From: Cannabis sativa
Lineage: Eukaryota > Streptophyta > Magnoliopsida > Rosales > Cannabaceae
NCBI RefSeq assembly: GCF_029168945.1
Contig: NC_083605.1
Coordinates: forward strand, 42,271,659 to 42,335,658
Length of the DNA stretch: 64,000 nt
Direction of reading: 5' to 3'
The notes under the pieces are model-generated. The model had not been told where the DNA came from, searched no databases, and saw only the letters and a list, made by a program, of their open reading frames with translations. This document shows, in pieces, positions 33,263 to 44,622 of this stretch. Position 1 is the stretch's first letter. Each line of letters begins with the position of its first letter. A program made the translations under genes and the position numbers.

Positions 33263-34085
33263 CTACAAAAGATAACACACAAGATGAGTGTTGGACGGAA
33301 TATCAAACAATAAACACGCAAATATGCCGACCAGGAGTACTCAACAGATTAAAGAACGACTATGTCTAAAAAAAAGTAAGAACTCAAGAAGTCAAGAAGT
33401 TTTCTTGAGTTAGGGCAAAAACATTCATGAACCTTAGAATAAGCAAGATGAAAGACAGATGCAATGCGGTTCAGAGACAAGCTCTATGGCTGTAAACCCA
33501 CATGAAGACATGATAAAGAAGAGTCGCTGAAGTTTTTAACCCTAGCGTTTCCTAAGCATTTTTCTACAGCATAGTTGCATTCAAAGTGTAAACATACAAA
33601 GAAAAACATAAAGGAAATCGGAAACTTAGTCAAAGATTCGAATGTTTGGGTTCGAGCAACGTCAAGCACAACAGCAATTGTATGAAGGCACTTCGGCAGC
33701 TTCAAAGCCAGAAAACTCTCTTTTCGCTCTGGAGTTTACTTAACAAAGAAGGGTAATAAAATGAGTTTATATGCCAATGCTATGGGTATTTATAGGCAAG
33801 TCACGAAAAGAGGTAACTGCATCAAAGGAACCTCGGATGCCTCAGCTTCCCGCCTCAAAAACGAATATGGGAAATCAAAAGTAATCGAGTGCAACCGTCA
33901 GCCGTGGAGAGAGGAAATCGGATTTTGAAATATTAATTGTCAGAGTATTAATTAGCCGAAAACAGAAGGGAGGCCTAGTGAGCTTCACATCGGGTCTCAA
34001 ACGATCATACTCGACACATGTCCCCATCCGAAGGAAGAGCCAACTCGGTAGAAGTCTACACGTAACCTCAGGGGTCCCATACAGA
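33263..34085 (-). promoter_or_regulatory. Upstream region of the Tat antisense gene with a TATA box
   Basis: On the minus strand CCTATAAATAC (TATA at 33787-33794) lies about 525 nt upstream of the first candidate ATG (33262). Just before that ATG is an acceptor-like TTTTGTAG, and just after it CTCAG followed by GTGAGT, a donor consensus, so a 5' UTR intron is possible. The predicted transcript would run leftward through 33262. No other gene is seen here. Confidence 0.45.
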
Positions 34086-34098
34086 CTTAGGGGGCAAA
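34086..34098 (+). promoter_or_regulatory. Polypurine tract of the Tat element
   Basis: CTTAGGGGGCAAA lies directly before the LTR start TGTTATCCC. Confidence 0.75.
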
Positions 34099-34770
34099 TG
34101 TTATCCCAAATTTTGCACTCTGACGTGGCATCACGAGAATGGTGACACGTGGAGCATCTGTTCGGAGTGATAGACCGAGCAGGATGCCTCACTAGCACAT
34201 CCTGAGTAAGATATTCAGCAATCCGTGCAGAGGACTCAACACTTAGCGAATTCAGCTTTCGGATCATGAGTCATCAGCTCAATCCCTATCACTGAGGGAT
34301 CAACTTACGTGGATATGGCATATACACGATCCCACTATCAGTGTACTCAGCCTCAATCCCACGATCCTTGCATTCAACATTGATCACACGATCAATCTGT
34401 TTATGCGCATTGTAACGAGAGATGAAACTCTTCCTCCTAGAGTTTCCCAGCCCTATAAATAATGAGGAAAGTTCACTGGGGAAGGGGACCGAGAGATAAA
34501 AAAGTCGATACGCAGCTAAGCTAAGACTATATTATTATCTAATAATTATATATTCAGAGATACTGTTTTCAGAGCTATAAGAAAAGGAATCTTCTTCCTT
34601 GTTCTTAAGTCAATACAAATAACGAGGATTAGGCTATTACCGAACTGCTCGGGGCTGCACCCCTATAATGTTCTTGTGTCTTATTATCGCTTTTATCATA
34701 TATTCATTACGACATATCATTTATCGCTTGTAAAAAGACTCATTGTCGTTGGCTGAAAGCAAAGTTAGCA
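34099..34770 (+). repeat. Tat 3' LTR, truncated at its right end
   Basis: It starts TGTTATCCCAAATTTTGC after the polypurine tract. The TATA box CCTATAAATAA is at 34453-34462. Tekay LTR homology begins at 34771, so the terminal CA and target copy are lost. The 5' LTR is outside the window, so the exact internal identity cannot be checked. Confidence 0.75.
34454..34460 (+). promoter_or_regulatory. TATA box of the Tat LTR
   Basis: TATAAAT is preceded by CCC and lies about 355 bp into the LTR, on the strand of the Tat genes. Confidence 0.6.
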
Positions 34771-36302
34771 GTAGTGATGTTCTTTTGTTAGTTTGAGTGT
34801 GATTTCTTGATATGATTGTGGATTATATGGTTGTGTTCTTGGCTGAGTTTTCAGGGAATTTTCTAAGTTGAAAGTACATGTTTATTGTTGTTTTTGTTGT
34901 TGGAAAATATGGGGAATGTTGAGTTGAAGCTACAGTTCTTGAGCTTGAGTTTTCTTGGTTTAATGCATGATTTAGAATTGATTGTGTAATCTGAATTTTG
35001 AGAGTTGTTGTTGATGTTGTTTGCTCTCTGTTGTGATGATTTTTATCTATAAGAAGCTAATTTTGGGTATGGTTTGATTAAGGTTCGAATATATGGAAAA
35101 GTGAGCATTTTTAGACCTTAAATTCTTGTTTTCTGGGTTTTTCGAAACCAGTGGCCGCGGTCAGATTTATTGTCGCCGCGGCCAAAAACCCAGCAGAGAG
35201 CCATCCCTTTTCTTGATTTTATTTTGGCCATAACTTTTGACTCGAGACTCCGTTTTGGACGTTCTTTATATCATTGGAAAGCTTGTTTCGAGATATTTAT
35301 GATTATCTATATTTTGAATGCAAACTTTATATTTTTTGAAAGTGGAATTAGGGATTAACCCTATTTGTGAAATCCTAGATTGTGTGACTAGGATTACCGG
35401 CACCTGATCAGGAGAACCCAGGGGTTTGGAATCTCTGTTTTTGCGGGACAACTTGTAAGACAGTAGGTTGCACGTAGAGTATGCACAGTGGCACTTATGG
35501 TTAATATTATATATGTGAGTAATTGTAATCAGGATTAGGGTTATTACCCTAACATGAGCGGTTAATAGCCTAGGGTTTATTACCCTAGTGATATAAGCTG
35601 AGTAAATGCTATGCCATGCTAAGTATATGATTATAATGAAATTTAAGGGTTATGCGTTCAAGGCATAATCAGGTTTGACTCGGTAATCATAACCGAGATG
35701 AACCATTCTAAGGCCTTATTGTATGAAGACGTGTGAGAGCAACACGTAGGTCTACGCCACGTAGACATAAATAGACGTGTGAGAGCAACACGTAGACATA
35801 AATAGGCATGTGAACGCAACATGCAGGTCTATGTCACACAGACAGATTTAAATGGCATTACTATTTATATTATATGATGAGCATATTATTGATAAGTTTT
35901 ATACTATCTTGCTGGGCCTGGCTCACGAGTGCTCTACTGTGTAGGAAAGGGTAAGACCGTTATTGATCAGCCATGAGTGCAGGAGCTGGACGAATAATGT
36001 ACATGTTCGGGCCATTTCAGACCAAGCGGGTTGGGGTCTACCATTGTTGTGTTTTTGAGTCTCTGTTTTGCCGCTTAGGCCGGCTGAAAGAAAATGACTT
36101 GTAATAATATTTTCTAAATATTTTTTTTGGGATCCCAACTACTGTAACTTTTAGATTATAAAGTTTAAAGTATTACAAGTTTATTTTCATTCCTATTGTT
36201 ATTAAATTTTAAATTCTGCGCTAATTTTATTAGTCATCCTGGTTAGGGGATTAAGGCTTCATAAGTATTTTGGGTAGCGTGCCTAATTCTTTAGGACATT
36301 AA
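34771..36302 (+). repeat. Tekay-1 5' LTR (first ~760 bp missing)
   Basis: It aligns with the 3' LTR from 41977 onward and, after the Tekay-2 insertion, to 52898. It contains two perfect hairpins, TTAGGGT/ACCCTAA (35535-35552) and CTAGGGT/ACCCTAG (35570-35588), and tandem units at 35727-35844. The end is placed by alignment and the following primer site. Confidence 0.85.
35727..35844 (+). repeat. Tandem ~45-bp units in the Tekay-1 5' LTR
   Basis: The units contain ACGTGT/ACACGT and GTCTACG/CGTAGAC inverted repeats and are separated by ACATAAATAG. The 3' LTR has three full units (52308-52440). Here one unit is shortened. Confidence 0.8.
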
Positions 36303-36307
36303 AATTT

Positions 36308-36321
36308 TGTATCAGAGCGCC
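36308..36321 (+). promoter_or_regulatory. Primer-binding site of Tekay-1 (degenerate)
   Basis: TGTATCAGAGCGCC resembles the tRNA-Met site TGGTATCAGAGC with one base lost. It lies about 6 bp after the LTR. Confidence 0.7.
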
Positions 36322-36632
36322 AAAGTTTTTAAACATCCCCTAAACCCTAAACATGTACATTCATCGTCAGAGATAAGCTCTACTCATGGTGCAGTAAGTA
36401 TTGAGAGTTAATACTTTACTGTTTGTGTGATCACCTGTTTATCGCTTTCCATTTAGGCAGTATGCAAGCATCTAGAGTATGTATGAGTTATGTGATGCCA
36501 TGCTTTAAATGCTATTTATTTAAGTGAATATTATATGAGGTAAATAGATGAGTTAGGGTTTAAGGCAATAAGTGCGTAAGTGTTGTATTGGTGCTTAACT
36601 CGCTGGGGTTGTTGATTACAGGGGTACCAATA

Positions 36633-39600
36633 ATGGACCCACCGCAATCATCTAGACGATAGGGCGAGCAAGTAGAGCCCAGGGCTACCCTAAGTGATCC
36701 TTCAACACCTCCTCCACCTCTGCAAAATTTGGGGGATAATGCGGGGGCTGGTAATGCTAATCCTCCTGCTGACTGGCAGCAGATGTTCCAAGAAATGTGA
36801 AGTATCATACTTCGTCAAGAAGAAGAGTTACAATGTTTAAGGCAACCGGCTGCCCTAGTTGATCAAGGGTTACAACCTGCACCTGTGCCAGTGGTTGGTA
36901 ACCAAGGGTATAATATGCCGCACCAGGACTCTGTGTTCGAGCAGTTTGTGAAGCTGCAACCTCCGACTTTTCTGGGAGGTATTGATATTATTAAGGTTGA
37001 CCATTGGATGACTATTGTTTTCCATATCCTCGACAGTATGCGGGTGACGGGAACTGAGAGGGTGAATTGTGTAGCTTTCATAATACAAGACCATGCCCGT
37101 GTGTAGTGGGACATGGTGGGTCAGACCCGAGATGTCAGTGTAATGACATGGGAAGAATTGAAGAAATTATTTGAAGAAAAGTTTTATAATGTTGCTGTAA
37201 GGACTTCACATCAGGAAGATTTTGTGAAGTTCACTCAGGAAAAGTGTCTGTGGCCGAGTATACTTTGGAGTTTGATCGGTTATCCAAGTTTGCTGGTGAT
37301 CTGGTGCCCACAAATTTCACCAGGAAACAAAAGTATGTTCGAGGACTAAATGCTACAATCAGTCGGGACTTGAAAATTACCACATCACATGACACTCTGT
37401 ATAAGAGAGTTGTAGAGTTGGCCTTAATTGCTGAGGAGGCTGACTAGCAAGTAATTAAAAAGCAAGCTGCAAGGGATGCCGTCACGGTACCAAATTCTCC
37501 TGCTAGTGGTAATAAAACTAAGGGGACCGACAGTGGCAACCCTGATCACAAACGGAAGGGTGAGGCTTCCAAAGCATCAGGGGGAAATAGAGGTGGCCGT
37601 CAGGGTCGCGGGTCCTCATTCCGATCATATCCCAAGTGTCCTAAATGCAAGAAACACCATCCTGGCAAGTGTCAAGCCAAGGCCTGTTTTCAATGTGGCG
37701 TGGTGGGCAACTTTATCAGGGATTGCCCTTAGGCCAAGAAAGAGGACCCTAAGAAGAATACTGCTTACAACCTAGGGCGACTTTTCACCATGACTCAGGC
37801 TGACGCTGATGCTAGTCCGTCAGTTGTGACAGGTCAGTTGTCTATTAAGGGCTGTTCATATACTGTGTTGTTTGACTCGGGAGCTACTCACTCTTATGTG
37901 TCAAGTAGAGTGATAGAAAGTTTTCACAAGCCATGTGATATTTATGCTTCGAGGTTTGGAACCCTGTTACCCTCGGTATACCTTTTAGTATCCACCAGGT
38001 GGATTCGGTCTTTGTCTTTTTTGGATTGACAGTTGTGAGTTGACCGTCAATTTAATTGAATTACAACTATCTTATTTTGATATAATCCTGGGAATGGATT
38101 TCTTGTCTAAATATGGAGCGACAATTGATAGTAAGCAAAAGATAGTGGTGTTTGAGCCTGATAGTGCTAACCCAGCGGTGTTCGTGGGTAAGATTCAGGG
38201 GGCAGGAATACCGAGAATAACATTATTGAAAGCTAAAGACCTGATGAGCAGAGGTTGTCGGGGGTTCATAGTCACCGTAGTGGATACCAGCCAACTTGTG
38301 ACATCAGGGCCTGAGAGTACGAGATTGGTATGCAAGTTCCTCGATGTCTTTCCTGAAGACTTACTGGGATTGCCACCTACCCGAGAAATTGAATTTGTTC
38401 AGGGAACGGATTCGGTATCTAAGGCACTGTACGGAATGGCTCTCGCTGAGTTGAAAGAACTGAAGATACAATTGCAAGAGTTACTGAATTTGGGATCAGA
38501 CCGAGCTACTCACCTTGGGGTGCTCTAGTATTGTTTGTAGAAGAAAGAGGGGACCCTGCGAATGTGTATTGATTACCGAGAGTTGAGCAAGGTTACCATT
38601 AAGAACAAATATCCTTTACCTCGAATTAATGATCTGTTTGATCAACTGAAGGGGAAGACGGTCTTCTCCAAGATCGATCTTCACTCAGGCTATCATCAGC
38701 GGAGCATTCGAGAGGAAGATATCCCGACAACTGTGTTTCGTACTCGGTATGGACACTATGAATTTCTTGTGATGTCTTTTGGACTCACTAATGCCCCGAC
38801 GACATTCATGGATTTAATGAATCGGGTGTTCAAAGACTACCTGGATAGGTGTGTCATTGTGTTTATAGATGACATTTTGGTGTACTCTGAGTCAGAGGAA
38901 GAGCATGAGTTGCATCTCAGAGCGGTTTTACAACGGTTACGGGATCATAAACTCTATGCTAAATTGAAGAAGTGTGAATTTCGGTTATCTCGTGTCTCAT
39001 TTCTAGGGCACATAGGGGATAAAGATGGGATCATGGTGGATCCAGCTAAAATTGAAGTTGTTCGGGATTGGCCAACACCAAAATCAGCTACTGAGGTTAG
39101 AATTTTTCTGGGTTTAGCTGGGTACTATTGTCGGTTCGTTGAGGGTTTTTCAAAGGTTGTCGTACCCTTAACGGAACTGGCCTAAAAGAACTAAGGTTAG
39201 AAGTTTGTTTGGACTGATCAGTGTGAGAAAAGTTTTCTAGAGTTAAAGCAGCGCTTGATTACCGCTCCAGTACTAACTCCTCCTTCAGATAAGGAAAAGT
39301 TTGTGGTTTATTGTGATGCCTCGAGACAGGGTCTCGGCTGTGTGCTTATGCAAGCTGGAAAGATAATAGCCTATGCTTCTCGACAGTAAAAAGAGTACGA
39401 ACAGAGGTATCCTACTCACGATTTAGAACTCGCACCAGTAGTATTTGCGTTAAAGATTTGGTGGCATTACCTATATGGCGAGAAATGTGAGGTATACACT
39501 ATCACAAGAGTCTGAAATACTTCTTTACCCAGAAGGACTTGAATATAAGACAGAGGCGTTGGCTAGAGTTGGTGAAGCATTATGATTGTGAGATCCTTTA

Positions 39601-41211
39601 TCACACTGGTAAGGCCAACGTGGTTGCTGATGCCTTAAGTAGAAAGCGTCAGAGTCAATTGAGCACTGTGAAGAAAATCTCCCAACAACTAGAATATGAG
39701 ATGACCCGAGCCAAGATTGAGTTAGTTGTGGGACAATTGGCTAATATTACTCTACAATCCACTCTATTAGACTGAATTAAAGAAGCACAAATGCAAAATT
39801 CAGAATTAGTAAGAACCCGTGCTAATGTTTTGGCTTGGAAAGCTAGTGACTTCTTGGTAGATGAAATGGGAATGTTGAGGTTCGGGAATCGCGTGTGTGT
39901 GCCCATGGATGAGAGTATCAAGAAAGAGATCATTAATGAGTCTCACACGACTCCTTATTCAGTTCATCTAGGGTTAACAAAGATGTATCAAGACCTGAAA
40001 GCCATATTCTGGTGGCCAGGCATGAAGAACGACATTGATGAGTATGTTGCTAAATGTTTTACCTGTCAGCAAGTAAAGGCTGAACATCAGTGGTCTGTAG
40101 GGTTACTGCAGCCATTGAACATACCAGAGTGGAAATGGGAAGACATTGCTATGGACTTTGTGGTAGGTATGCCTAGAACCACGGAACAGTTTTACTCTGT
40201 GTGGGTCATAGTGGACGGGTTTACAAAGTCAGCGCACTTTTTACCTGCTCTGACGAATCTCTCCATTGACTAGTATGCTGAGTTATATCTCAGAGAAATT
40301 GTACGTCTCCATGGTGTCCCAAAGTCCATTATTTTGGATAGAGATTCGAAGTTTACATTGAGATTCTAAAAAAGTCTCCATGAGCTATGGGTACTCAGTT
40401 AGAGTTCAGCACAACATTTCATCCTCAGACGGATGGGCAATCCGAGAGGACTATTCAGATTTTAGAAGACATGATACGGGCATGTTTGCTTGACGTTGAG
40501 GGATCATGGGTAAATTACCTTCCATTGATCGTGTTCTCTTATAACAACAGTTACCAGGCAACAATCGGGATGGCTCCTTATGAGCTTTTATATGGAAGAA
40601 AATGTAGATCACATATTCACTGGGATGAAATGGGTGAAAGAAAGTTCTTTGGACCCGAAGCTGTTCAGAGAATAAGTGAGGCACTTGATAATATTAGAGC
40701 ACAAATGCTCACAGCACAGAGTAGACAGAAGAGTTATGCTGATCAAAAGCGACGGGATATTGATTTCCAGGTCGGAGACATGGTATTTCTCTTAATATCT
40801 CTGATGAAAGGCATTAAACGCTTTGGGAAGAAAGGAAAGCTTAGCCCGAGGTTCATTGCACCTTTTGAAATCCTTGAGAGGATAGGGCAAGTAGAGTACA
40901 GGTTGGCTATGCCCCCAGTACATAATGTGTTGCACGTTTCTATGCTTCGAAAGTATGTCTCAGACTCGTCCCATGTTCTTAGTTATGAAGCATTGGAACT
41001 CCAGCCAGACTTGTCATACGAGGAACAACCAGTGCAGATACTCGATAGAAGAGAGAAAGTCTTGAGAAGCAAGACAGTGGCACTGGTAAAAGTACTGTGG
41101 AGCAACAGTAAAGTGGAAGAGGCAACCTTGGAACTCGAGCGGATACGCAACAGAAATATCCGGAGTTGTTCAGGTAAATTTCTGGACGAAATTTCTATAA
41201 GGAGGGGGTAA
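36633..41211 (+). pseudogene. Tekay-1 gag-pol, multiply broken
   Basis: The start is at ATG 36633 (MDPPQSSRR, then a stop). The gag core contains FEQFVKLQPPTFLGG and VMTWEELKKLFEEKFYN. A zinc knuckle CFQCGVVGNFIRDCP is near 37690. Protease [12 protein letters not shown] is near 37870. Reverse transcriptase (38562-39185) has FIDDILVYS near 38865. RNase H is near 39300-39640. Integrase has a zinc finger near 39950-40075, AMDFVVGMP, LDRDSKF near 40340, and HPQTDGQSERT near 40425. The C-terminal chromodomain-like end (VQILDRREKV to near 41130) assigns it to the Tekay/Del chromoviruses. Stops and frameshifts (near 36660, 36798, 37104, 37240, 37730, 38527, 39182, 39773, 40272, 40370) inactivate it. 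Confidence 0.9.
41198..41210 (+). promoter_or_regulatory. Polypurine tract of Tekay-1
   Basis: TAAGGAGGGGGTA lies just before the LTR start TGTAATACCC (41213), overlapping the last codons of pol. Confidence 0.8.
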
Positions 41212-41212
41212 T

Positions 41213-42382
41213 TGTAATACCCTAGAATTATGATATGAATTAGCAAAACCCTAATTATAAAAATTTGAATAATTGAGGAATTATATTATAATATAGTTCA
41301 ATTTATGTGAATTAATATGGTTTATAATATGGTAAGACCATGTTGGTGAGCCAGGGGCATTTTAGTAATTGTGACCCAGGAAGGGTAAAATGACGAAATG
41401 AATTTAATTACGTGCTTAATAGAACTATACTGTTATATAGTATGTCTATGTTGTCTTCTCAGGTGTGTTCTGACAGGTTGGCACAATATAGTCACAACCG
41501 GGTATTTCGGGCCGAACCGGGTTCGGGCCCGAAATGCAAATTGGATTGATTTAATTGGCATTTTATTGATATTTGATAGGCTGAATTTGATTGAGATTCA
41601 AATAAGCTTTGGATGACAAAAATACCCTTGTGGGGGTAAATATGTGTGCTTTGGCCCTAAGGGCATTTTGGTCTTTGGAACTTTAATTATTATGTTTGAC
41701 AAAAATTGATTTTTGAGGAAAGTAAATTAAATTTCTGGCTGCTTTTCTCTCTCTCACCCGACCTCTCTCTCTCTCACCCTAACCCTCTCTTGAAAATTCT
41801 AGCTTATTGGTGTGAATTTCTTGGTGTTACTTGATTTTGGAGCTTGATTAGGGAGAATTTTAAGCTTGGGATTGAGGTAATTTACTGCTGAGTATATTTG
41901 AGATTTAGTGTTGTAATCCTTGCTGAATATATTGTTCAAATGCATGAGTTTGTTAAAGATGATGATAGGTTGCATGGTAGTGATGTTCTTTTGTTAGTTT
42001 GAGTGTGATTTCTTGATTTAATTGTGGATTATATGGTTGTGTTCTTGGCTGAGTTTTCACGGAATTTAATAAGTTGAAAGTACATCTTTATTGTTGTTCT
42101 TGTTGCTAGAAAATATGGGGATTGTTGAGTTAAAGCTCAAGTTCTTGAGCTTCAGTTTTCTTGGTTTAATGCATGATTTAGAATTGATTGTGTAATCTGA
42201 ATTTTGAGAGTTGTTGTTGATGTTGTTTGCTCTCTGCTGTGATGATTTTTAACTATAAGATGTTAATTTTGGGTATGGTTTGATTATGGTTCGAATATAT
42301 GGAAAAGTGAGCATTTTTAGACCTTAAATTCAGGTTTTCTGGGTTTTTTGAACCCAGTGGGCGCAGCCAGATTTATGGTCGT
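41213..42382 (+). repeat. Tekay-1 3' LTR, left part
   Basis: It starts TGTAATACCCTAG. The first ~760 bp have no counterpart in the truncated 5' LTR. It is interrupted at 42382 by Tekay-2 and resumes at 51808. A CT-rich tract lies near 41745-41795. Confidence 0.9.
42378..42382. repeat. Target site duplication of Tekay-2, left copy (GTCGT)
   Basis: GTCGT here pairs with GTCGC at 51803-51807, a single C to T change. The uninterrupted Tekay-1 5' LTR reads GTCGCCGC at this place (near 35173), so the right copy is ancestral. Confidence 0.85.
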
Positions 42383-42792
42383 TGTAACACCCTAACTACC
42401 TTAGGCGTATTACGTGATTTTTAAACGTATTGTGCAGCTCGTTGCTAATCAACGAGGTTTATGGAAAAACGTGATTAATTAAAATTTTGCTTTTTGATTA
42501 AACTTATAAACCATATTACAAAAGACTCGGGATCCCGATTATAAAATCATTTACAAAAAGTTTTAACTGTTTAACTGTTACATAAAATAAAAGTCGTCTA
42601 ACGACCAGTTACAAAAATTCAGCCTTGCTGTCCCGAGGATCGTACGCTCCAGGCCTAACCGCCCCGACATGTACAATCTCATAAGCTCGTTCACGGTCCA
42701 TCAGCTATAGCCTTGCCTTTACCTACACATAAACGAAAACTGTGAGTCGACAGACTCAGTAAGAAAAGCATAATAATATCATACATAATTTT

Positions 42793-42883
42793 AACTGCCG
42801 TGTCCAACACGATACTGAGTCCCGCTACTGCCATGTCCAACATGGTACTGAGCCACTACTGCCATGTCCAACATGGTACTGAG
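42793..42883. repeat. Three tandem hairpin units in the Tekay-2 3' LTR
   Basis: Units of about 30 bp each contain an inverted repeat: CGTGT/ACACG in the first and CCATGT/ACATGG in the second and third, all with loop CCA. The 5' LTR has the same at 49992-50082. The solo LTR uses CCGTGT/ACACGG. Confidence 0.8.
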
Positions 42884-42925
42884 TTATGAACGTTCACAGG
42901 GACGGTACTATTGACAAGTATCCTC

Positions 42926-43085
42926 CTGATCGGTCGAACCGGTCATACTCCGGCTGCTGGTCATACTCCAGCCTGTACCGACGGGATAGGTCAATAGCAC
43001 GGAACCACCAACCAAATGTCAGCCTGATCGGTCGAACCGGTCATACTCCGGCTGCTGGTCATACTCCAGCCTGTACCGACGTGAC
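42926..43085. repeat. Two ~60-bp units with imperfect palindromes, Tekay-2 3' LTR
   Basis: Each unit begins CTGATCGGTCGAACCGGTC and ends with the segment CAGCCTGTACCGACG. They are separated by about 40 bp. The 5' LTR counterpart (50126-50282) is altered in its second unit. Confidence 0.8.
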
Positions 43086-44607
43086 AGGGTTGGATGGTTC
43101 GAAGCCTATATACATAACTAATGTAATCTAACAGGCTTCCTACATGCACGCTAAACATGTAATCTACATATGCATACTGTTATACTAATCTTACCTGGAT
43201 TCCGAATTCAGGTGTGCCGGTCAACCTGACTGGAACTGAAGCTGAGCGGCGGATTACTGGCTCCTAAACCATAAAAATCACAACGCTATAAGTGACACGC
43301 TAAATCACTTCCCGGGGACTTAAACTAGGAACTAAAAGTTTCCCTATCGATAAAAAAGCATGGCAATACCCCTAAAAACATAAAAACGAGGAAAACACGG
43401 GTTTCTGAAAATTCCCCAACCGGAATTCCGGTTCTGGGAATTAGTGGACACCAACCGGAATTCCGGTTCCTCGCAGGAATTTTTCAAAAATTCCTAACTC
43501 AACCAAATCAAACCCAAATGATTCCAAACCTTCCAGACCTGCTCTAAATACCCCATAGAACAAATCCAAGGCAACAAACTAACCCAGAATTCACAGATAC
43601 ACAAAACACCATTAAAGACCAAGCTTTGAGTTCCAAAACTCAACTTGGTTAGAATCCACTAATCATGCAATCAAACTAGATCAAACCTACATAATTATGC
43701 ATAACAAAGCCTCTGAAAACTACTAAGAACATCCAGCAACTTCACAGCAACAATTTGAACCATTTCATCCAAAAATTCATAACTTTTTACATGAAAATCT
43801 AACCTACAAGAACAAGGAACTCAAGCATGCTATACAATCTCATTAAACCTATTTATTTCAACATTTAATCAAAGAACAACAACAACAATAATCAGCAGTA
43901 ACAATCACCAAAAACATCATGCATTTCACTCAATATTTCATCATTTTTTTCATAATTTTAAGGAGGAAATCAAGAGAAGCTAACCTAGCTTGGAAAAAGC
44001 TTAGATTTGGATGAGAATCCACTTGAAAAATTTGAGGAAAACCCAGCTCCAAGCACCCACATGCACAGCCGAAAATAGAGAGAAAAAGGGAGTGTTTTTT
44101 TTTTTTTTTTTTGGAAATTTTCTTTCTTTTCTTACTTAGTGATTTTTTTGATAAAAAGGGAAAATGAAATACACTACATACACTATTCATTTCAGCCAAG
44201 TAATCAATTAAATAATTATTTATTTTTCAAATAAAAAGGCCACTAAAAGACAAAACACTAATGGGGCAAAAAGACCATTTTGCCCCTCCACCATAAAATC
44301 ACATAAATCATACTAAAGGGGTATTTTTGGGAAATTCTAAATTCCCGGCCATTCCCGACATTCCCAATGTCTAAAACCCGTCCCAAACTAATAACATGCT
44401 AAGTTGTGATTTCTACTGAGCCAAACGCCGAGTTCCAAAATACCGGGCACCGGAATTACAAAACATATGAAAACTACTGAATAACATAACCATGCATTTC
44501 TGAATTCCATAAATAACAGTATAACAAATTATTTAAATAGCTATAAATAATTTCATAATTAATCATAATTAACTGATAATTTCCAAATTAACTAAGCGGG
44601 CTTTACA

Positions 44608-44622
44608 ACTATCCCCCCCTTA
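44608..44622 (-). promoter_or_regulatory. Polypurine tract of Tekay-2
   Basis: The sense TAAGGGGGGGATAGT lies directly before the 3' LTR start TGTAAAG. The stop codon of pol (TAG, complement of 44609-44611) lies within it. Confidence 0.85.

Larger units (their letters stand above)
3378..34770 (+). mobile_element. Ty3/gypsy Tat-type element, 3' half, interrupted twice
   Basis: The order of parts is the end of pol (3378-4722, 27345-27908), short direct repeats (27909-28097), an antisense gene (28627-33262), a polypurine tract (34086-34098) and the start of the 3' LTR (34099-34770). This is the layout known for Tat-lineage elements such as Grande and Retand. The outer copia element (4723-27344) and a solo copia LTR (29760-31645) are inserted in it. 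gag, protease and reverse transcriptase would lie left of element A, outside the window. The 3' LTR is cut at 34770, where it meets a truncated Tekay LTR. Confidence 0.85.
42383..44607 (-). repeat. Tekay-2 3' LTR (2225 bp)
   Basis: On the plus strand it runs from TGTAACACCC to GCTTTACA. It contains a poly-T tract (about 44097-44112) and two families of subrepeats (42793-42883, 42926-43085). Open frames inside are low-complexity or repeat-derived. Confidence 0.95.

Noticed and set aside
35535..35590. TTAGGGT and ACCCTAA motifs as a possible interstitial telomere tract.
   Set aside because: Plant telomere repeats are TTTAGGG in tandem. Here there are only two inverted pairs with AT loops, not a tandem array.
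43930..44199. Lys/Ser-rich open frame in the Tekay-2 LTR, also at 51194-51394.
   Set aside because: It comes from the poly-T/poly-A tract and a low-complexity AG stretch. Its length differs between the two LTRs because the homopolymer length differs.
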